From contig CP126124.1 of assembly GCA_030123545.1 (NCBI GenBank), positions 1,860,001 to 1,924,000 of the forward strand: a stretch of DNA of 64,000 bases, read 5' to 3'. Shown here piece by piece: positions 34,688-43,425 of the stretch. Origin of the DNA: Burkholderiaceae bacterium. Lineage in GTDB: Bacteria > Pseudomonadota > Gammaproteobacteria > Burkholderiales > Burkholderiaceae_C. Each line of letters begins with the position of its first letter. Position 1 is the first letter of the stretch. The notes under the pieces were generated by a model. That model worked only from the letters and a program-made list of their open reading frames with translations. It searched no databases and was not told where the DNA came from. A program made the position numbers and the translations under genes.

Positions 34688-36046
34688 TCAAGTGTAGTCG
34701 CCGAGCTTGCAGCCGAACGCGTCGGGCTTTTGCATCAGGCCCGCGCCCGGCACCACTTCGAGAACCTCCCAGTAGTCCTCGGCGTTCTTCATGTCCTTCT
34801 TGGCCTTGCCGCGAACGATGACGACCGGGCGTACGCACTGGTGATCCTCAGGGCGATAGTGCACGTCGCCGACGACCGAAGGAATGGTCTCGCCCTTTTC
34901 GTACTGTTTGATGACGTCGGGCGGATAGAAGCTCCCTGCCTCGGTGACCATGCGCGCCCACTGCGAGAAACTGCTGTAGCTGTTTTCCGCGCCCCATTCC
35001 GGCCGGTAGCCGTATTTCTTCTGGAACGACTCGACGAACAGCTTGGCCAGCGGATACTTGTCTTCCATCGTCCACCAGAAGTCGGTCGCAGCGAAGACGC
35101 CGGCCGTGATGTCCGGCCCGACTTCCTTCGCAAGGAACGGAATCTGGTACGGGATGACCAGCGTCATCTTCGGCAGCAGGCCGAACTGCTTGGCCTGCTG
35201 GCATGACAGCACTGCGTCACGGCCCCAGTTGACGTTGATCAGGAATTCGGCGCCCGAATTCGCGATGTTGGTCAGGTACTGGCTGAAGTCCTGCGTGCCG
35301 AGCGGGGACACCTGGTCGGTCACCTTGGTCCAGCCGGCGTGCTGGCTCAGGTACTCGCTGACCGATTTCGTCACGGTATGGCCGTAGGTGTAGTCCGGCG
35401 TCATGAACGCGGCCTTGCGGTTCTTGCCGAACTGCTTGACCAGCACCGGACCGATCGCGTTGGCCGCCGTCTCGCCATAGAAGTTCTGGCGGAAGCCGTA
35501 GCGCACGCAGTCCTTGCCGGTGGTGTCGTTGGAACCGGAGATCGCTGCCAGATAAAGGATTTTCTCGCGCTGCGCGAACTTGTTCATCGCGACCGCGACG
35601 GCCGACGAGGTCGAGCCGGTCATCATCATGACCTTGTGCTGGTTGATGAAGGTCTGTTCCACCTGCAGTGCCTGGTTCGGCTTGGCGGCGGAGTCGGCCG
35701 AGAGCAGCGCGATCTTCTTGCCGAGCAGGCCGTTGTTCACCTTCGGCGCGATCTTCTTCATCAGCTCATGGTTGGTGTTGATGTGCTCGACCGCGAGTTC
35801 CATGCCCTTGCGCTCGTCCTCGCCCTGCACCGCATAGGTGCCGGTCAGCGGCACCGCGGCGCCGATATAGACCGTGTCGCCCTGCGTTCCGGCCGGCCAG
35901 GTGCCCAGCGGCGCCTTGTCCGCGGCGTAGGCCCAGCGCACGCCGCCGACGCTGGCGATCAGCGTCGCGCCTGCGCCGCCGAGGCCGGCCTTCAGCAGCG
36001 CGCGGCGGTCCATGGCGCCGCGACCATCATTGCGATCTTCCATCAT
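34688..36046 (-). CDS. ABC transporter substrate-binding protein, LivK-like, with Tat-type signal
   Basis: About 452 residues from ATG 36046 or 36043, with AGGAG at 36051-36055 (minus sense). The N-terminus holds DRRALLKAGLGGAG, a twin-arginine-like signal, then the periplasmic binding-protein type 1 fold (YIGAAVPLTGTYAVQGED; MTGSTSSAVAVAM). Such long Liv-type receptors often bind amides, urea-like or aromatic acids rather than leucine. First gene of the liv operon and divergent from the marR gene. Confidence 0.88.
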   Translation of the reverse strand: MMEDRNDGRGAMDRRALLKAGLGGAGATLIASVGGVRWAYAADKAPLGTWPAGTQGDTVYIGAAVPLTGTYAVQGEDERKGMELAVEHINTNHELMKKIAPKVNNGLLGKKIALLSADSAAKPNQALQVEQTFINQHKVMMMTGSTSSAVAVAMNKFAQREKILYLAAISGSNDTTGKDCVRYGFRQNFYGETAANAIGPVLVKQFGKNRKAAFMTPDYTYGHTVTKSVSEYLSQHAGWTKVTDQVSPLGTQDFSQYLTNIANSGAEFLINVNWGRDAVLSCQQAKQFGLLPKMTLVIPYQIPFLAKEVGPDITAGVFAATDFWWTMEDKYPLAKLFVESFQKKYGYRPEWGAENSYSSFSQWARMVTEAGSFYPPDVIKQYEKGETIPSVVGDVHYRPEDHQCVRPVVIVRGKAKKDMKNAEDYWEVLEVVPGAGLMQKPDAFGCKLGDYT

Positions 36047-36128
36047 GAGTCTCCTAAGATAACGAGAACGAGGGGCTCGATGCCGCGCGAGGTGTTGAAG
36101 AGCGGGTTGCCGAAACCGACCGCGCAAG

Positions 36129-36201
36129 CGATCATCGGCCAGCAGCTTTCTTAGTCCTCGCACGATACATCGGCGAATCTATCCCCGTACGATGTATTGG
36201 C
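36129..36201. promoter_or_regulatory. Candidate MarR operator boxes between liv operon and marR
   Basis: Two copies of ACGATRYATYGGC are present at 36162-36174 and 36189-36201, 27 bases apart. Each contains the palindrome CGAT-NN-AT(C/T)G. A third, one base shorter, CGATCATCGGCC, starts at 36129. All lie in the 250-base divergent gap between the substrate-binding gene and the marR-family gene. This is where a local MarR repressor would be expected to bind and switch both directions. Confidence 0.5.
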
Positions 36202-36296
36202 CAAGACTCGAAAACCCTGAGCAAAAACTGCGCGCGCAGGGGCATGCTGTCAGGCGCATGTAAGACAAAGGGCGAATCTAGTCGCGGAGCATGACG

Positions 36297-36704
36297 ATGA
36301 ACAAGGACGAACTCGAGATGCTGGCGGAGTTCCGCGTCCACCTGCGTCAATTCGATCATTTCAGCGAGCAGCAATGCGCTGCGCTCGGCCTGACGTCGCA
36401 GCAGTACCAGGCGCTGCTGGCGATCAAGGGCCATACGGGACCGGCGCTGATCACGATCACCGAACTGGCGCAGCGGATGCTGATCAAGCACAACAGCGCG
36501 GTCGGCATGGTCGACCGGCTGGCGAAGGAGCGGCTCGTGCGGCGCCGGTCGTTGCCGGAGGACAGACGCTGCGTCGGCATCGAACTCACGGCGCACGGCG
36601 AGCAGGTGTTCGGCCGGCTGGTGCGGATGCACCGTGAGGAATTGCGGCGCCTCGGCCCGGGCTTCCGGCGCTTCGGCAACCATCTCTCGAAGCCGTCGAC
36701 GTGA
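36297..36704 (+). CDS. MarR-family transcription regulator
   Basis: 135 residues from ATG 36297, which has GCGGAG seven bases upstream; an ATG two codons earlier is too close to that site. The winged helix is seen as TITELAQRMLIKHNSAVGMVDRL followed by the wing LVRRRSLPEDRRCVGIELT. It probably controls the divergent liv operon through the palindromic boxes in the shared gap and responds to a small carboxylic ligand. It overlaps ogt by four bases (GTGA), so both are co-translated. Confidence 0.88.
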   Translation: MNKDELEMLAEFRVHLRQFDHFSEQQCAALGLTSQQYQALLAIKGHTGPALITITELAQRMLIKHNSAVGMVDRLAKERLVRRRSLPEDRRCVGIELTAHGEQVFGRLVRMHREELRRLGPGFRRFGNHLSKPST

Positions 36705-37255
36705 GCGTGCCCGCGCGCGGCCTGGCCCTGTTCGATACGGCGATCGGCCGCTGCGCGATCGCCTGGGGCGAGCGCGGCATCGTCGGCGTGCAGTTGCCCG
36801 AGGCCAGCGATGCCGCGACGCTCCGGCGCCTGCGCCGGCCGCCCGGCGCGATGGACGAGGTGCCGCCGCCGCCGATCCGGCATGCGATCGACGCCGTGGT
36901 GGCGCTGCTGCGCGGCGCGCGCGCCGAGCCGGACCCGCTGCGCGCGGTGCCGCTCGACATGGAGGGCGTGCCGCCGTTCCATCAGCGCGTGTACGAAGTC
37001 GCGCGCGCGATCGCGCCGGGCATCACGCTGAGCTACGGCGAGGTCGCGGCACGCACCGGCGAGCCTGGCGCTGCGCGCGCGGTCGGGCAGGCGCTTGGCG
37101 CGAATCCATTCGCGCCCATCGTTCCCTGTCACCGGGTGCTTGCAGCGGGCAACGGGGCTGGCGGGTTCTCGGCGCGCGGCGGCGTTGCGACGAAGCTGCG
37201 CATGCTCGAGATCGAGCGGGCCAGGTTCGGCGCGCCGGGTCTGTTCGACTTCTAA
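36701..37255 (+). CDS. ogt: Methylated-DNA--protein-cysteine methyltransferase
   Basis: 184 residues, GTG start inside the end of the marR gene. The acceptor site IVPCHRVLA holds the active Cys, and the helix-turn-helix with the arginine finger precedes it (YEVARAIAPG, LSYGEVAARTGEPGAARAVGQAL). It repairs O6-alkylguanine by taking the alkyl group onto the Cys. N-terminal part is short and lacks the Ada-type zinc domain. Confidence 0.92.
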   Translation: MSVPARGLALFDTAIGRCAIAWGERGIVGVQLPEASDAATLRRLRRPPGAMDEVPPPPIRHAIDAVVALLRGARAEPDPLRAVPLDMEGVPPFHQRVYEVARAIAPGITLSYGEVAARTGEPGAARAVGQALGANPFAPIVPCHRVLAAGNGAGGFSARGGVATKLRMLEIERARFGAPGLFDF

Positions 37256-37256
37256 T

Positions 37257-37344
37257 TCATATCAAAAACAGCTTGAAGCCGAGGCTGTGTCTACGCTGTC
37301 AGCTATTTAATCAATAGCAGATCGGCCGGCGCGCCGAACCGGCC
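37257..37344 (+). repeat. AT-rich palindromic repeat (copy B) and a hairpin between convergent genes
   Basis: TATCAAAAACAGCTTG (near 37260) is followed by GCTATTTAATCAATAGC (37302-37318), a 6-base-arm palindrome. Then GGCCGG at 37324-37329 faces CCGGCC at 37339-37344 and could form a terminator-like stem without a T-run. The element sits between the convergent ogt and cupin genes. It shares its core with 16127-16142 and parts with 42946-42963 and 46776-46802. Confidence 0.5.
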
Positions 37345-37359
37345 ATACGCCGGGGTGTG

Positions 37360-37689
37360 TCAGGCCGCGAGCAGCACGGTCATCAGCAGCGACGCATCGC
37401 GCAGCGCCCGGACCGAATGCGGCTCGGCAGCCGGCAGCAGCATCAGTTGCCCGGCCTGCAGGTGATGGCCGCGCGCCGAGGTGAGCAGTTCGACTTCGCC
37501 TTCCAGGCACTGCACCGTCACCTCGTGCGGCAATCGATGCTCGGGCAGGGCGTGGCCCGCCGGTAGCACGATCCGGACCAGCTGGAGTTTTTCCGTCTTG
37601 ATCAGGCTGTGGGTCTTCGTGCCGGCCAATTGCGGCCCGAGCGGCTGCGCGTCGATCACGTCCAGCGGATTTGCATGCGGCAAGGCCAT
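37360..37689 (-). CDS. Small cupin-domain protein
   Basis: 109 residues, a single cupin barrel. Motif 1 carries only part of the metal ligands (PAGHALPEHRLPHEVTVQCL) and motif 2 is LLPAAEPHSVRAL. This is the pattern of non-enzymatic or redox-sensing small cupins. It follows serB in the opposite direction of ogt, with a small gap, so it may be the last gene of the serB-direction unit. Function unknown. Confidence 0.78.
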   Translation of the reverse strand: MALPHANPLDVIDAQPLGPQLAGTKTHSLIKTEKLQLVRIVLPAGHALPEHRLPHEVTVQCLEGEVELLTSARGHHLQAGQLMLLPAAEPHSVRALRDASLLMTVLLAA

Positions 37690-37715
37690 GGCGCATGCTA
37701 CGCCGGGCTACCCGT

Positions 37716-38447
37716 TCAGTCCATCAGCTCGAGCAGGCGGTCGAGGCCGCCGCTGTCGATCGCGACCATCGCGCGCGCGCGCACCGTGGGCTTGGCGTGG
37801 TACGCGACCGACAGGCCTGCCTCTTCCATCATCGGCAGGTCGTTCGCACCGTCGCCGATCGCAATCGCCTGCGCCGGCGCAATGCCAAGAGCGGCGCAGG
37901 TCTGAAGCAGCATGCGGCGCTTTTCCATGCCGTCACAGATGTCGCCCCAGTCCTGGTCCACCATGCTGCCGGTCAGAACATCGTCCCGCAGTTCGAGCAC
38001 GTTCGCGCGGGTGAAGTCGATGCCGAGCCGATCGCGCACGCGGTCGGAAAAGAACGTGAAGCCGCCGCTGACGAGCAGCAGCTTGAGTCCAGCCTGCCGG
38101 CACGCGGCCGCGAGCTCTGCCGCGCCCGGGTTCAGACGCATCCGCTCGCGGACCACGCGCTCCATGCTTGCGACAGTGACGCCGGCCAGCAGCGCCACCC
38201 GGCGGCGCAGGCTGTCCTTGTAGTCGGCGATCTCGCCGCGCATCGCGGCCTCGGTGATTGCGGCCACCTCGGCCTTGCGCCCGACCACGTCGGCGATCTC
38301 GTCGACGCATTCGATGTTGATCAGCGTCGAATCCATATCGAACGCGATCAGCCTGAAGTCGCGCAAACGAAGCGGCGGCTCGACGCCGCGCAGCACCAGG
38401 CCAGGGCGGAACTCGCGCGCATCAACAGGGGCGGGAGGCAGGGTCAT
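37716..38447 (-). CDS. serB: Phosphoserine phosphatase
   Basis: 243 residues from ATG 38447. HAD motif I is AFDMDSTLINIECVDEIAD with the nucleophile Asp, motif II is LLLVSGGFTFF and motif III/IV is IGDGANDLPMM. It frees serine from O-phosphoserine, last step of serine synthesis. The N-terminal ACT domain seen in the longer E. coli protein is absent, as in other betaproteobacteria. It lies 29 bases before the fRMsr gene in the same direction. Confidence 0.93.
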   Translation of the reverse strand: MTLPPAPVDAREFRPGLVLRGVEPPLRLRDFRLIAFDMDSTLINIECVDEIADVVGRKAEVAAITEAAMRGEIADYKDSLRRRVALLAGVTVASMERVVRERMRLNPGAAELAAACRQAGLKLLLVSGGFTFFSDRVRDRLGIDFTRANVLELRDDVLTGSMVDQDWGDICDGMEKRRMLLQTCAALGIAPAQAIAIGDGANDLPMMEEAGLSVAYHAKPTVRARAMVAIDSGGLDRLLELMD

Positions 38448-38476
38448 CGACGATGAATGGAGATTCAAGCAGTCTT

Positions 38477-38965
38477 TCAGGCCAGCGCGCGCATGAATTC
38501 CGCGCACAGCGCTTCCATTCCGAGCCGGTCTTGCTCGTCGAAGCGCGCCAGGCTGTGGCTGTCCACGTCCCAGACGCCGAGCAGCGCACCGTCGCGCCGC
38601 ACCAGCGGCACGACGAGTTCGGAGCGCGCCGCGCCGTCGCAATAGATGTGATCGGGAAACGCCGCGACGTCGGCCACCACCTGGGTCCGGCGCGTCAGCG
38701 CCGCCGTGCCGCACACGCCGCGCCCGCGGGCGATGCGCACGCAAGCGGGCTTCCCCTGAAACGGGCCGACGACCAGGCCGTCGCCGTCGGCGAAGTAGAA
38801 GCCGCACCAGCTGATGTCGGGCAGGAACTGAAACACCAGCGCCGAGAAGTTGGCGGCGTTGGCGATGAGATTGGTTTCACCGTGCAGCAGCCCGCGCATC
38901 TGGGTCGCCAGTTCGCGGTAGAGCGTGGCCTTGTCGGTGGTGGCTATCGATGCAGTTTCAAACAT
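38477..38965 (-). CDS. Free methionine-(R)-sulfoxide reductase (GAF domain)
   Basis: 162 residues, a stand-alone GAF domain. The family blocks are all visible: WCGFYFADG, GPFQGKPACVRIARGRGVCG with two Cys, and HIYCDGAARSELVVPL with the third Cys. These cysteines do the catalysis in fRMsr enzymes of the YebR type. It reduces free (not protein-bound) methionine-R-sulfoxide with thioredoxin. It begins 27 bases before mfd's stop in the same direction. Confidence 0.92.
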   Translation of the reverse strand: MFETASIATTDKATLYRELATQMRGLLHGETNLIANAANFSALVFQFLPDISWCGFYFADGDGLVVGPFQGKPACVRIARGRGVCGTAALTRRTQVVADVAAFPDHIYCDGAARSELVVPLVRRDGALLGVWDVDSHSLARFDEQDRLGMEALCAEFMRALA

Positions 38966-38992
38966 GGTCGGCCGCTGAGAGAGGGAAAATGG

Positions 38993-41900
38993 TCAGGCGG
39001 GCGCCGTGCTTTTTACCGCATCCGGCGTGGCCTTGGGTTGTCCCAGGCTGCGCAGCAGGCCTTGCACCATCTGCGCGCGCGCACGGGCGTCGGGCAGCTC
39101 GCGCTCGATGCGCAGCTTCTCGTTGCCGGCGAAGCGGATGTGCCGGTTCTTCTGCACCAGCTCGATGATGCGCAGCGCGTCGATCGGCGGATCCTTGCGA
39201 AAAGTGATCTGCGTGACCGACGGCGCCGCGTCGACCTTGACCACGCCGTACGGCTGGCTGACGCAGCGCAGCCGGTGCACGTCGATCAACGCCTGCGCCT
39301 GCGGCGGCAGCTTGCCGAAGCGGTCCACGATGTCCTCCAGCAGCGCGTCGATCTGCTCGCCGGTCTTGGCACTGGCCAGCTTCTTGTACAGCGACAGCCG
39401 CGTGTGCACGTCGCCGCAGTAGCTGTCGGGCAGCAGCGCGGGCGCGTGCAGGTTGATTTCGGTGGTCGCATGCAGCGGCGCCAGCAGATCGGGTTCGATG
39501 CCGGCCTTCAGGCAGCGCACCGCTTCGGCCAGCATCTCGTTGTAGAGCTGAAAACCCACTTCGACCATATTGCCGCTCTGGTTCTCGCCGAGCACCTCGC
39601 CGGCGCCGCGGATCTCGAGGTCGTGCATCGCGAGATAAAAGCCTGAGCCCAGTTCCTCCATCTGCTGGATCGCCTCCAGCCGCTGACTCGCCTGGCGCGT
39701 CAGGGTCTCCAGGTCGGGCACCATCAGGTAGGCGTAGGCCTGATGGTGGCTGCGCCCGACGCGCCCGCGCAGCTGGTGCAGCTGCGCGAGGCCGAACTTG
39801 TCGGCACGGCTGATCACGATGGTGTTCGCGCTGGCCACGTCGATGCCGGTCTCGATGATGGTCGAGCACAGCAACAGGTTGTGGCGCTGCGCGACGAAGT
39901 CGCGCATCACGCGCTCGAGTTCGCGCTCGGGCATCTGGCCGTGCGCGACCGCGATGCGCGCCTCGGGCAGCAGCCGCTCGAGTTGCTGGCGCCGGTTGTC
40001 AATCGTCTCGACCTCGTTGTGCAGGAAGTAGACCTGGCCGCCGCGCTTCAACTCCCGCAGCACCGCCTCGCGGATCACGCCCTTGCCCTCGCTGCGGACG
40101 AAGGTCTTGATCGCGAGGCGACGCTCGGGCGCGGTCGCGATCACCGACAGGTCGCGCAGCCCTTCCAGCGCCATGCCGAGCGTGCGCGGGATCGGCGTCG
40201 CGGTCAGCGTGAGTACGTCGACCTCGGCGCGCATCGCCTTGATCGCCTCCTTGTGGCGCACGCCGAAGCGGTGCTCCTCGTCGATCACCAGCAGGCCCAG
40301 CCGCTTGAAATGAACGTCCTGGCTGAGCAGCTTGTGCGTGCCGACCACGATGTCGACCGTGCCGTCGGCGAGGCCGGCAAGCGCCGTCTTGACCTCTTTT
40401 GCCGAGCGGAACCGGCTCAGCTCGGCGATCTTCACCGGCCAGCGCGAGAACCGGTCGACCAGCGTCTGGTAATGCTGCTCGGCCAGCAGCGTGGTCGGCG
40501 CGAGCAGCGCGACCTGTCGGCCGCCGCTGACCGCTACGAACGCGGCGCGCAGCGCGACCTCGGTCTTGCCGAAGCCGACGTCGCCGCAGACCAGCCGGTC
40601 CATCGGTCGCGGGCTCACCATGTCCTGGATCACCGCGTGGATCGCCGCGCGCTGGTCCGCGGTCTCCTCGAAGCCGAAGTCGTTCGCGAACGCCTCGTAG
40701 TCCTGCGCCGGGAACCGGAACGCGTGGCCCTCGCGCGCGGCGCGTCTCGCGTAGATGTTCAACAGCTCGGCCGCGGCGTCGCGCACTTGGTTTGCGGCGC
40801 GGCGCCGCGCGCGTTCCCACTGGCCGCTGCCCAGCTTGTGCAGCGGCGCCTCGGCCGCGCCGACGCCGGTGTAGCGGGCGATCAGGTGCAGCTGGCTCAC
40901 CGGCACGTACAACACCGCGTGGTCCGCGTATTCCAGGTGCAGGAACTCCTGGCTCTGTTGCGCGCCGCTCGCGCCGGCCGGCCCGAGCGCGAGGCTCACC
41001 AGCCCGCGGTAGCGGCCGATGCCGTGCGCCGCGTGCACTACCGGATCGCCGACGTTGAGCTCGCTCAGGTCGGCGATCAGCGCCTCGATGTCGCTCTCGC
41101 GCTCCTGCCGGCGCTGGCGCCTTGCGCCCGGTCCGGCGGCGAACAGCTCGGTTTCGGTGACGAAGTCGATGCCGCCTTCGTGCCACGAGAATCCGGTCGC
41201 GAGCGCGGCGGTGGCGATGCCGACCGGCTCGGTACTGGCACGGAACTCGGCCAGCGAATCGAACGCCGGGGGCTGCAGGCTGCTGGCGCGCAGGAAGTCG
41301 AGCAGGCTCTCGCGCCGGCCGGCGCTTTCCGCCAGCAGCAGCACGCGCTGCGTCGTGTCGCGCAGGTGCGCCTTCAGCGCGGCCAGCGGTTCGTTGGCGC
41401 CGCGCTGCACCGCAAGCAGCCCGAGCGGGGCGAACGGCGCGGCGCCGCCCGCGTCGCCGGCCACGTCAGCGGCGGGATGGGCGGCGGCCGGCCGGATCGC
41501 AAGCTGCGCATGGCGGTTGGCCAGCGCATAGAACTGCTCGGCGTCCAGGAACAGCGCCTGCGGCGGCAGCGCCGGGCGGTCGGGATCGCCCTGCGCGAGC
41601 CGATAGCGCTCGCGCGTGTCCTGCCAGAAGTCGGCGAACGCCGCGCCGAGGTCGCCGTGCAGCACCAGCGTCGTGGACGACGACGGCTGCTGGGTGCCTG
41701 CGTTGCGCAGCACGCCGTCCCCCGAGGCGGGCACGTCGTCTTGGGACGGCCCGGCGGAGGCGCCGCGAAGATAGTCGAACACCGTCGCGGTCTGGTCGAA
41801 GAACAGCGGCAGGTAGTACTCGATGCCTGCCGGAGCGACGCCGTTGCCGATGTCCTTGTAGATCCGGCTGCGGGTCGGGTCGCCTTCGAGCAGTTCGCGC

Positions 41901-42601
41901 CAGCGCCGGCGAAAGCCGGCGCGCGCGTCCTCGTCCATCGGGAACTCGCGCCCGGGCAGCAGCCGCACCTCGGTCACCGGATACAGGCTGCGCTGGGAGT
42001 CGGGGTCGAAGGTGCGAATCGAGTCGATCTCGTCGTCGAACAGGTCGACCCGGTACGGCACCTGCGAACCCATCGGAAACAGGTCGATCAGTCCGCCGCG
42101 CACCGCGTATTCGCCGGGCGCCGCGACCTGCGTCACATGGCTGTAGCCGGCGAGCACGAGCTGCGCCTTCAGTCTTGCCTCGTCGAGCTTTTGCCCGACA
42201 GCGAACTCGAAGGTGTAGCCGGCCAGGAAGCTCGGCGGCGCGAGCCGGTAAAGCGCGGTGGTCGCGGGAACCAGCACCACGTCGACACGGTCCTTCGCAT
42301 CGCGCTGGCTGATGCGCCACAGTGTCGCGAGCCGCTCGCTGATCAAGTCGTGGTGCGGCGAGAACGGGTCGTACGGCAACGTCTCCCAGTCGGGAAACAA
42401 CGCGGAGCGGAGCAGCGGCGCGAAGAACGCGAGTTCGTTCTGCAGCCGGCGCGCATCGGTCGCATCGGCGGTCACGATCGCGGTGACGCGGCCAGCCGCG
42501 GCCTCGCGCTCGGCGATGCCGGCGAGCAAGAGCGCATCGGCCGAGCCGGGCGGGCGCGGCAGCGCATGCCGTTTGCCGGGGGAAAGACGCGGAAGATCCA
42601 T
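38993..42601 (-). CDS. mfd: Transcription-repair coupling factor
   Basis: 1,202 residues from ATG 42601. Domains in order: UvrB-homology modules (FPDWETLPYDPFSPH near the start), the RNA polymerase-interacting CarD-like domain (LNVGDPVVHAAHGIGRY), the RecG-like translocase with Walker A GDVGFGKTE and Walker B VIDEEHRFGVR, and the C-terminal TRCF domain. It displaces RNA polymerase stalled at damage and recruits UvrA. The N-terminus is enlarged around residues 280-320 by a low-complexity stretch. A 9-base-arm hairpin lies 20 bases before its start. Confidence 0.96.
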   Translation of the reverse strand: MDLPRLSPGKRHALPRPPGSADALLLAGIAEREAAAGRVTAIVTADATDARRLQNELAFFAPLLRSALFPDWETLPYDPFSPHHDLISERLATLWRISQRDAKDRVDVVLVPATTALYRLAPPSFLAGYTFEFAVGQKLDEARLKAQLVLAGYSHVTQVAAPGEYAVRGGLIDLFPMGSQVPYRVDLFDDEIDSIRTFDPDSQRSLYPVTEVRLLPGREFPMDEDARAGFRRRWRELLEGDPTRSRIYKDIGNGVAPAGIEYYLPLFFDQTATVFDYLRGASAGPSQDDVPASGDGVLRNAGTQQPSSSTTLVLHGDLGAAFADFWQDTRERYRLAQGDPDRPALPPQALFLDAEQFYALANRHAQLAIRPAAAHPAADVAGDAGGAAPFAPLGLLAVQRGANEPLAALKAHLRDTTQRVLLLAESAGRRESLLDFLRASSLQPPAFDSLAEFRASTEPVGIATAALATGFSWHEGGIDFVTETELFAAGPGARRQRRQERESDIEALIADLSELNVGDPVVHAAHGIGRYRGLVSLALGPAGASGAQQSQEFLHLEYADHAVLYVPVSQLHLIARYTGVGAAEAPLHKLGSGQWERARRRAANQVRDAAAELLNIYARRAAREGHAFRFPAQDYEAFANDFGFEETADQRAAIHAVIQDMVSPRPMDRLVCGDVGFGKTEVALRAAFVAVSGGRQVALLAPTTLLAEQHYQTLVDRFSRWPVKIAELSRFRSAKEVKTALAGLADGTVDIVVGTHKLLSQDVHFKRLGLLVIDEEHRFGVRHKEAIKAMRAEVDVLTLTATPIPRTLGMALEGLRDLSVIATAPERRLAIKTFVRSEGKGVIREAVLRELKRGGQVYFLHNEVETIDNRRQQLERLLPEARIAVAHGQMPERELERVMRDFVAQRHNLLLCSTIIETGIDVASANTIVISRADKFGLAQLHQLRGRVGRSHHQAYAYLMVPDLETLTRQASQRLEAIQQMEELGSGFYLAMHDLEIRGAGEVLGENQSGNMVEVGFQLYNEMLAEAVRCLKAGIEPDLLAPLHATTEINLHAPALLPDSYCGDVHTRLSLYKKLASAKTGEQIDALLEDIVDRFGKLPPQAQALIDVHRLRCVSQPYGVVKVDAAPSVTQITFRKDPPIDALRIIELVQKNRHIRFAGNEKLRIERELPDARARAQMVQGLLRSLGQPKATPDAVKSTAPA

Positions 42602-42620
42602 GAGTGACGCAAAAGCGAAA

Positions 42621-42648
42621 CACCCCCCGCCGTGCAGGACGGGGGGTG
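42621..42648. other. Perfect 9-base-arm inverted repeat before mfd
   Basis: CACCCCCCG at 42621-42629 faces CGGGGGGTG at 42640-42648 around a 10-base loop. The hairpin ends 19 bases from the mfd ATG on one side and about 85 bases from the ispD ATG on the other. It lacks a T-run on either strand, so it is not a normal terminator. It would fold in the mfd leader RNA near the ribosome site, or in the ispD leader. Confidence 0.6.
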
Positions 42649-42732
42649 CGCGAGTGGCAATTTTAGAATGCGGTGAAAATTCCCGCCGTCGCTGCCCGCC
42701 GCGTGTCATTGCAAAGGCGGGGCGATACCTTC

Positions 42733-43425
42733 ATGAATGCCCGCATCTTCGCGTTGATCCCCTGTGCCGGCAGCGGCTCGCGCGCCGTCGCTGCCGCCGG
42801 CGGCATGCCGGTTCCCAAGCAGTACCGGGCTATCGCCGGCGCGCCGCTGGTGTGCCATACCTTGGCGGCGTTCGCCGCGGTGCCGCGGCTGGCTGCCGTG
42901 CTGGTCGTCGTGGCGCCGGGAGATCAGTTCTTCGAGCAGCGAGATGCTTCTGTTTTGATAGCTGATTGTGGTGGTGTGACGCGGGCTGCAAGCGTATTCA
43001 ATGGCCTGAAAGCGTTGCGCACCCAGGGCGCTGGCGCCGACGACTGGGTGTTGGTGCACGATGCCGCGCGCTGCCTGGTGACGCCGGCGCAGATCGATAC
43101 GCTGATCGACGCCTGCGAGCACGACGCGGTCGGCGGCCTGCTCGCGCAGCCGCTCTCCGACACGCTGCAATGCAGCGACGGCGATCGCGCGGTCGCGCCG
43201 CTGGACCGCTCGGGCAAGTGGCTGGCGCAGACGCCGCAGATGTTTAGGATCGGGCCGCTCGCCGAGGCGCTGCGCCGTGCCGGGCCGCAAGTCACCGACG
43301 AGGCGAGCGCGATGGAGGCGCTGGGCCACCGGCCGCTGCTGGTGCATTCGAGCGCAATGAATTTCAAGGTGACCCATGCCGAGGACTTCGCGCTGGCCGA
43401 GGCGGTCTTGAGGAGCAGGACATGA
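42733..43425 (+). CDS. ispD: 2-C-methyl-D-erythritol 4-phosphate cytidylyltransferase
   Basis: 230 residues from ATG 42733. The nucleotide-binding loop is IPCAGSGSRAV with PVPKQYR, the substrate segment VLVHDAARCLVT is present, and KVTHAEDFALAE closes it, all as in the family. It makes CDP-methylerythritol in the MEP route to isoprenoids. Codons around residues 71-78 include GCTTCTGTTTTGATAGCTG, an AT-rich string like the palindromic repeats elsewhere here, in a family region that is usually variable. Stop and ispF start overlap as ATGA. Confidence 0.94.
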   Translation: MNARIFALIPCAGSGSRAVAAAGGMPVPKQYRAIAGAPLVCHTLAAFAAVPRLAAVLVVVAPGDQFFEQRDASVLIADCGGVTRAASVFNGLKALRTQGAGADDWVLVHDAARCLVTPAQIDTLIDACEHDAVGGLLAQPLSDTLQCSDGDRAVAPLDRSGKWLAQTPQMFRIGPLAEALRRAGPQVTDEASAMEALGHRPLLVHSSAMNFKVTHAEDFALAEAVLRSRT

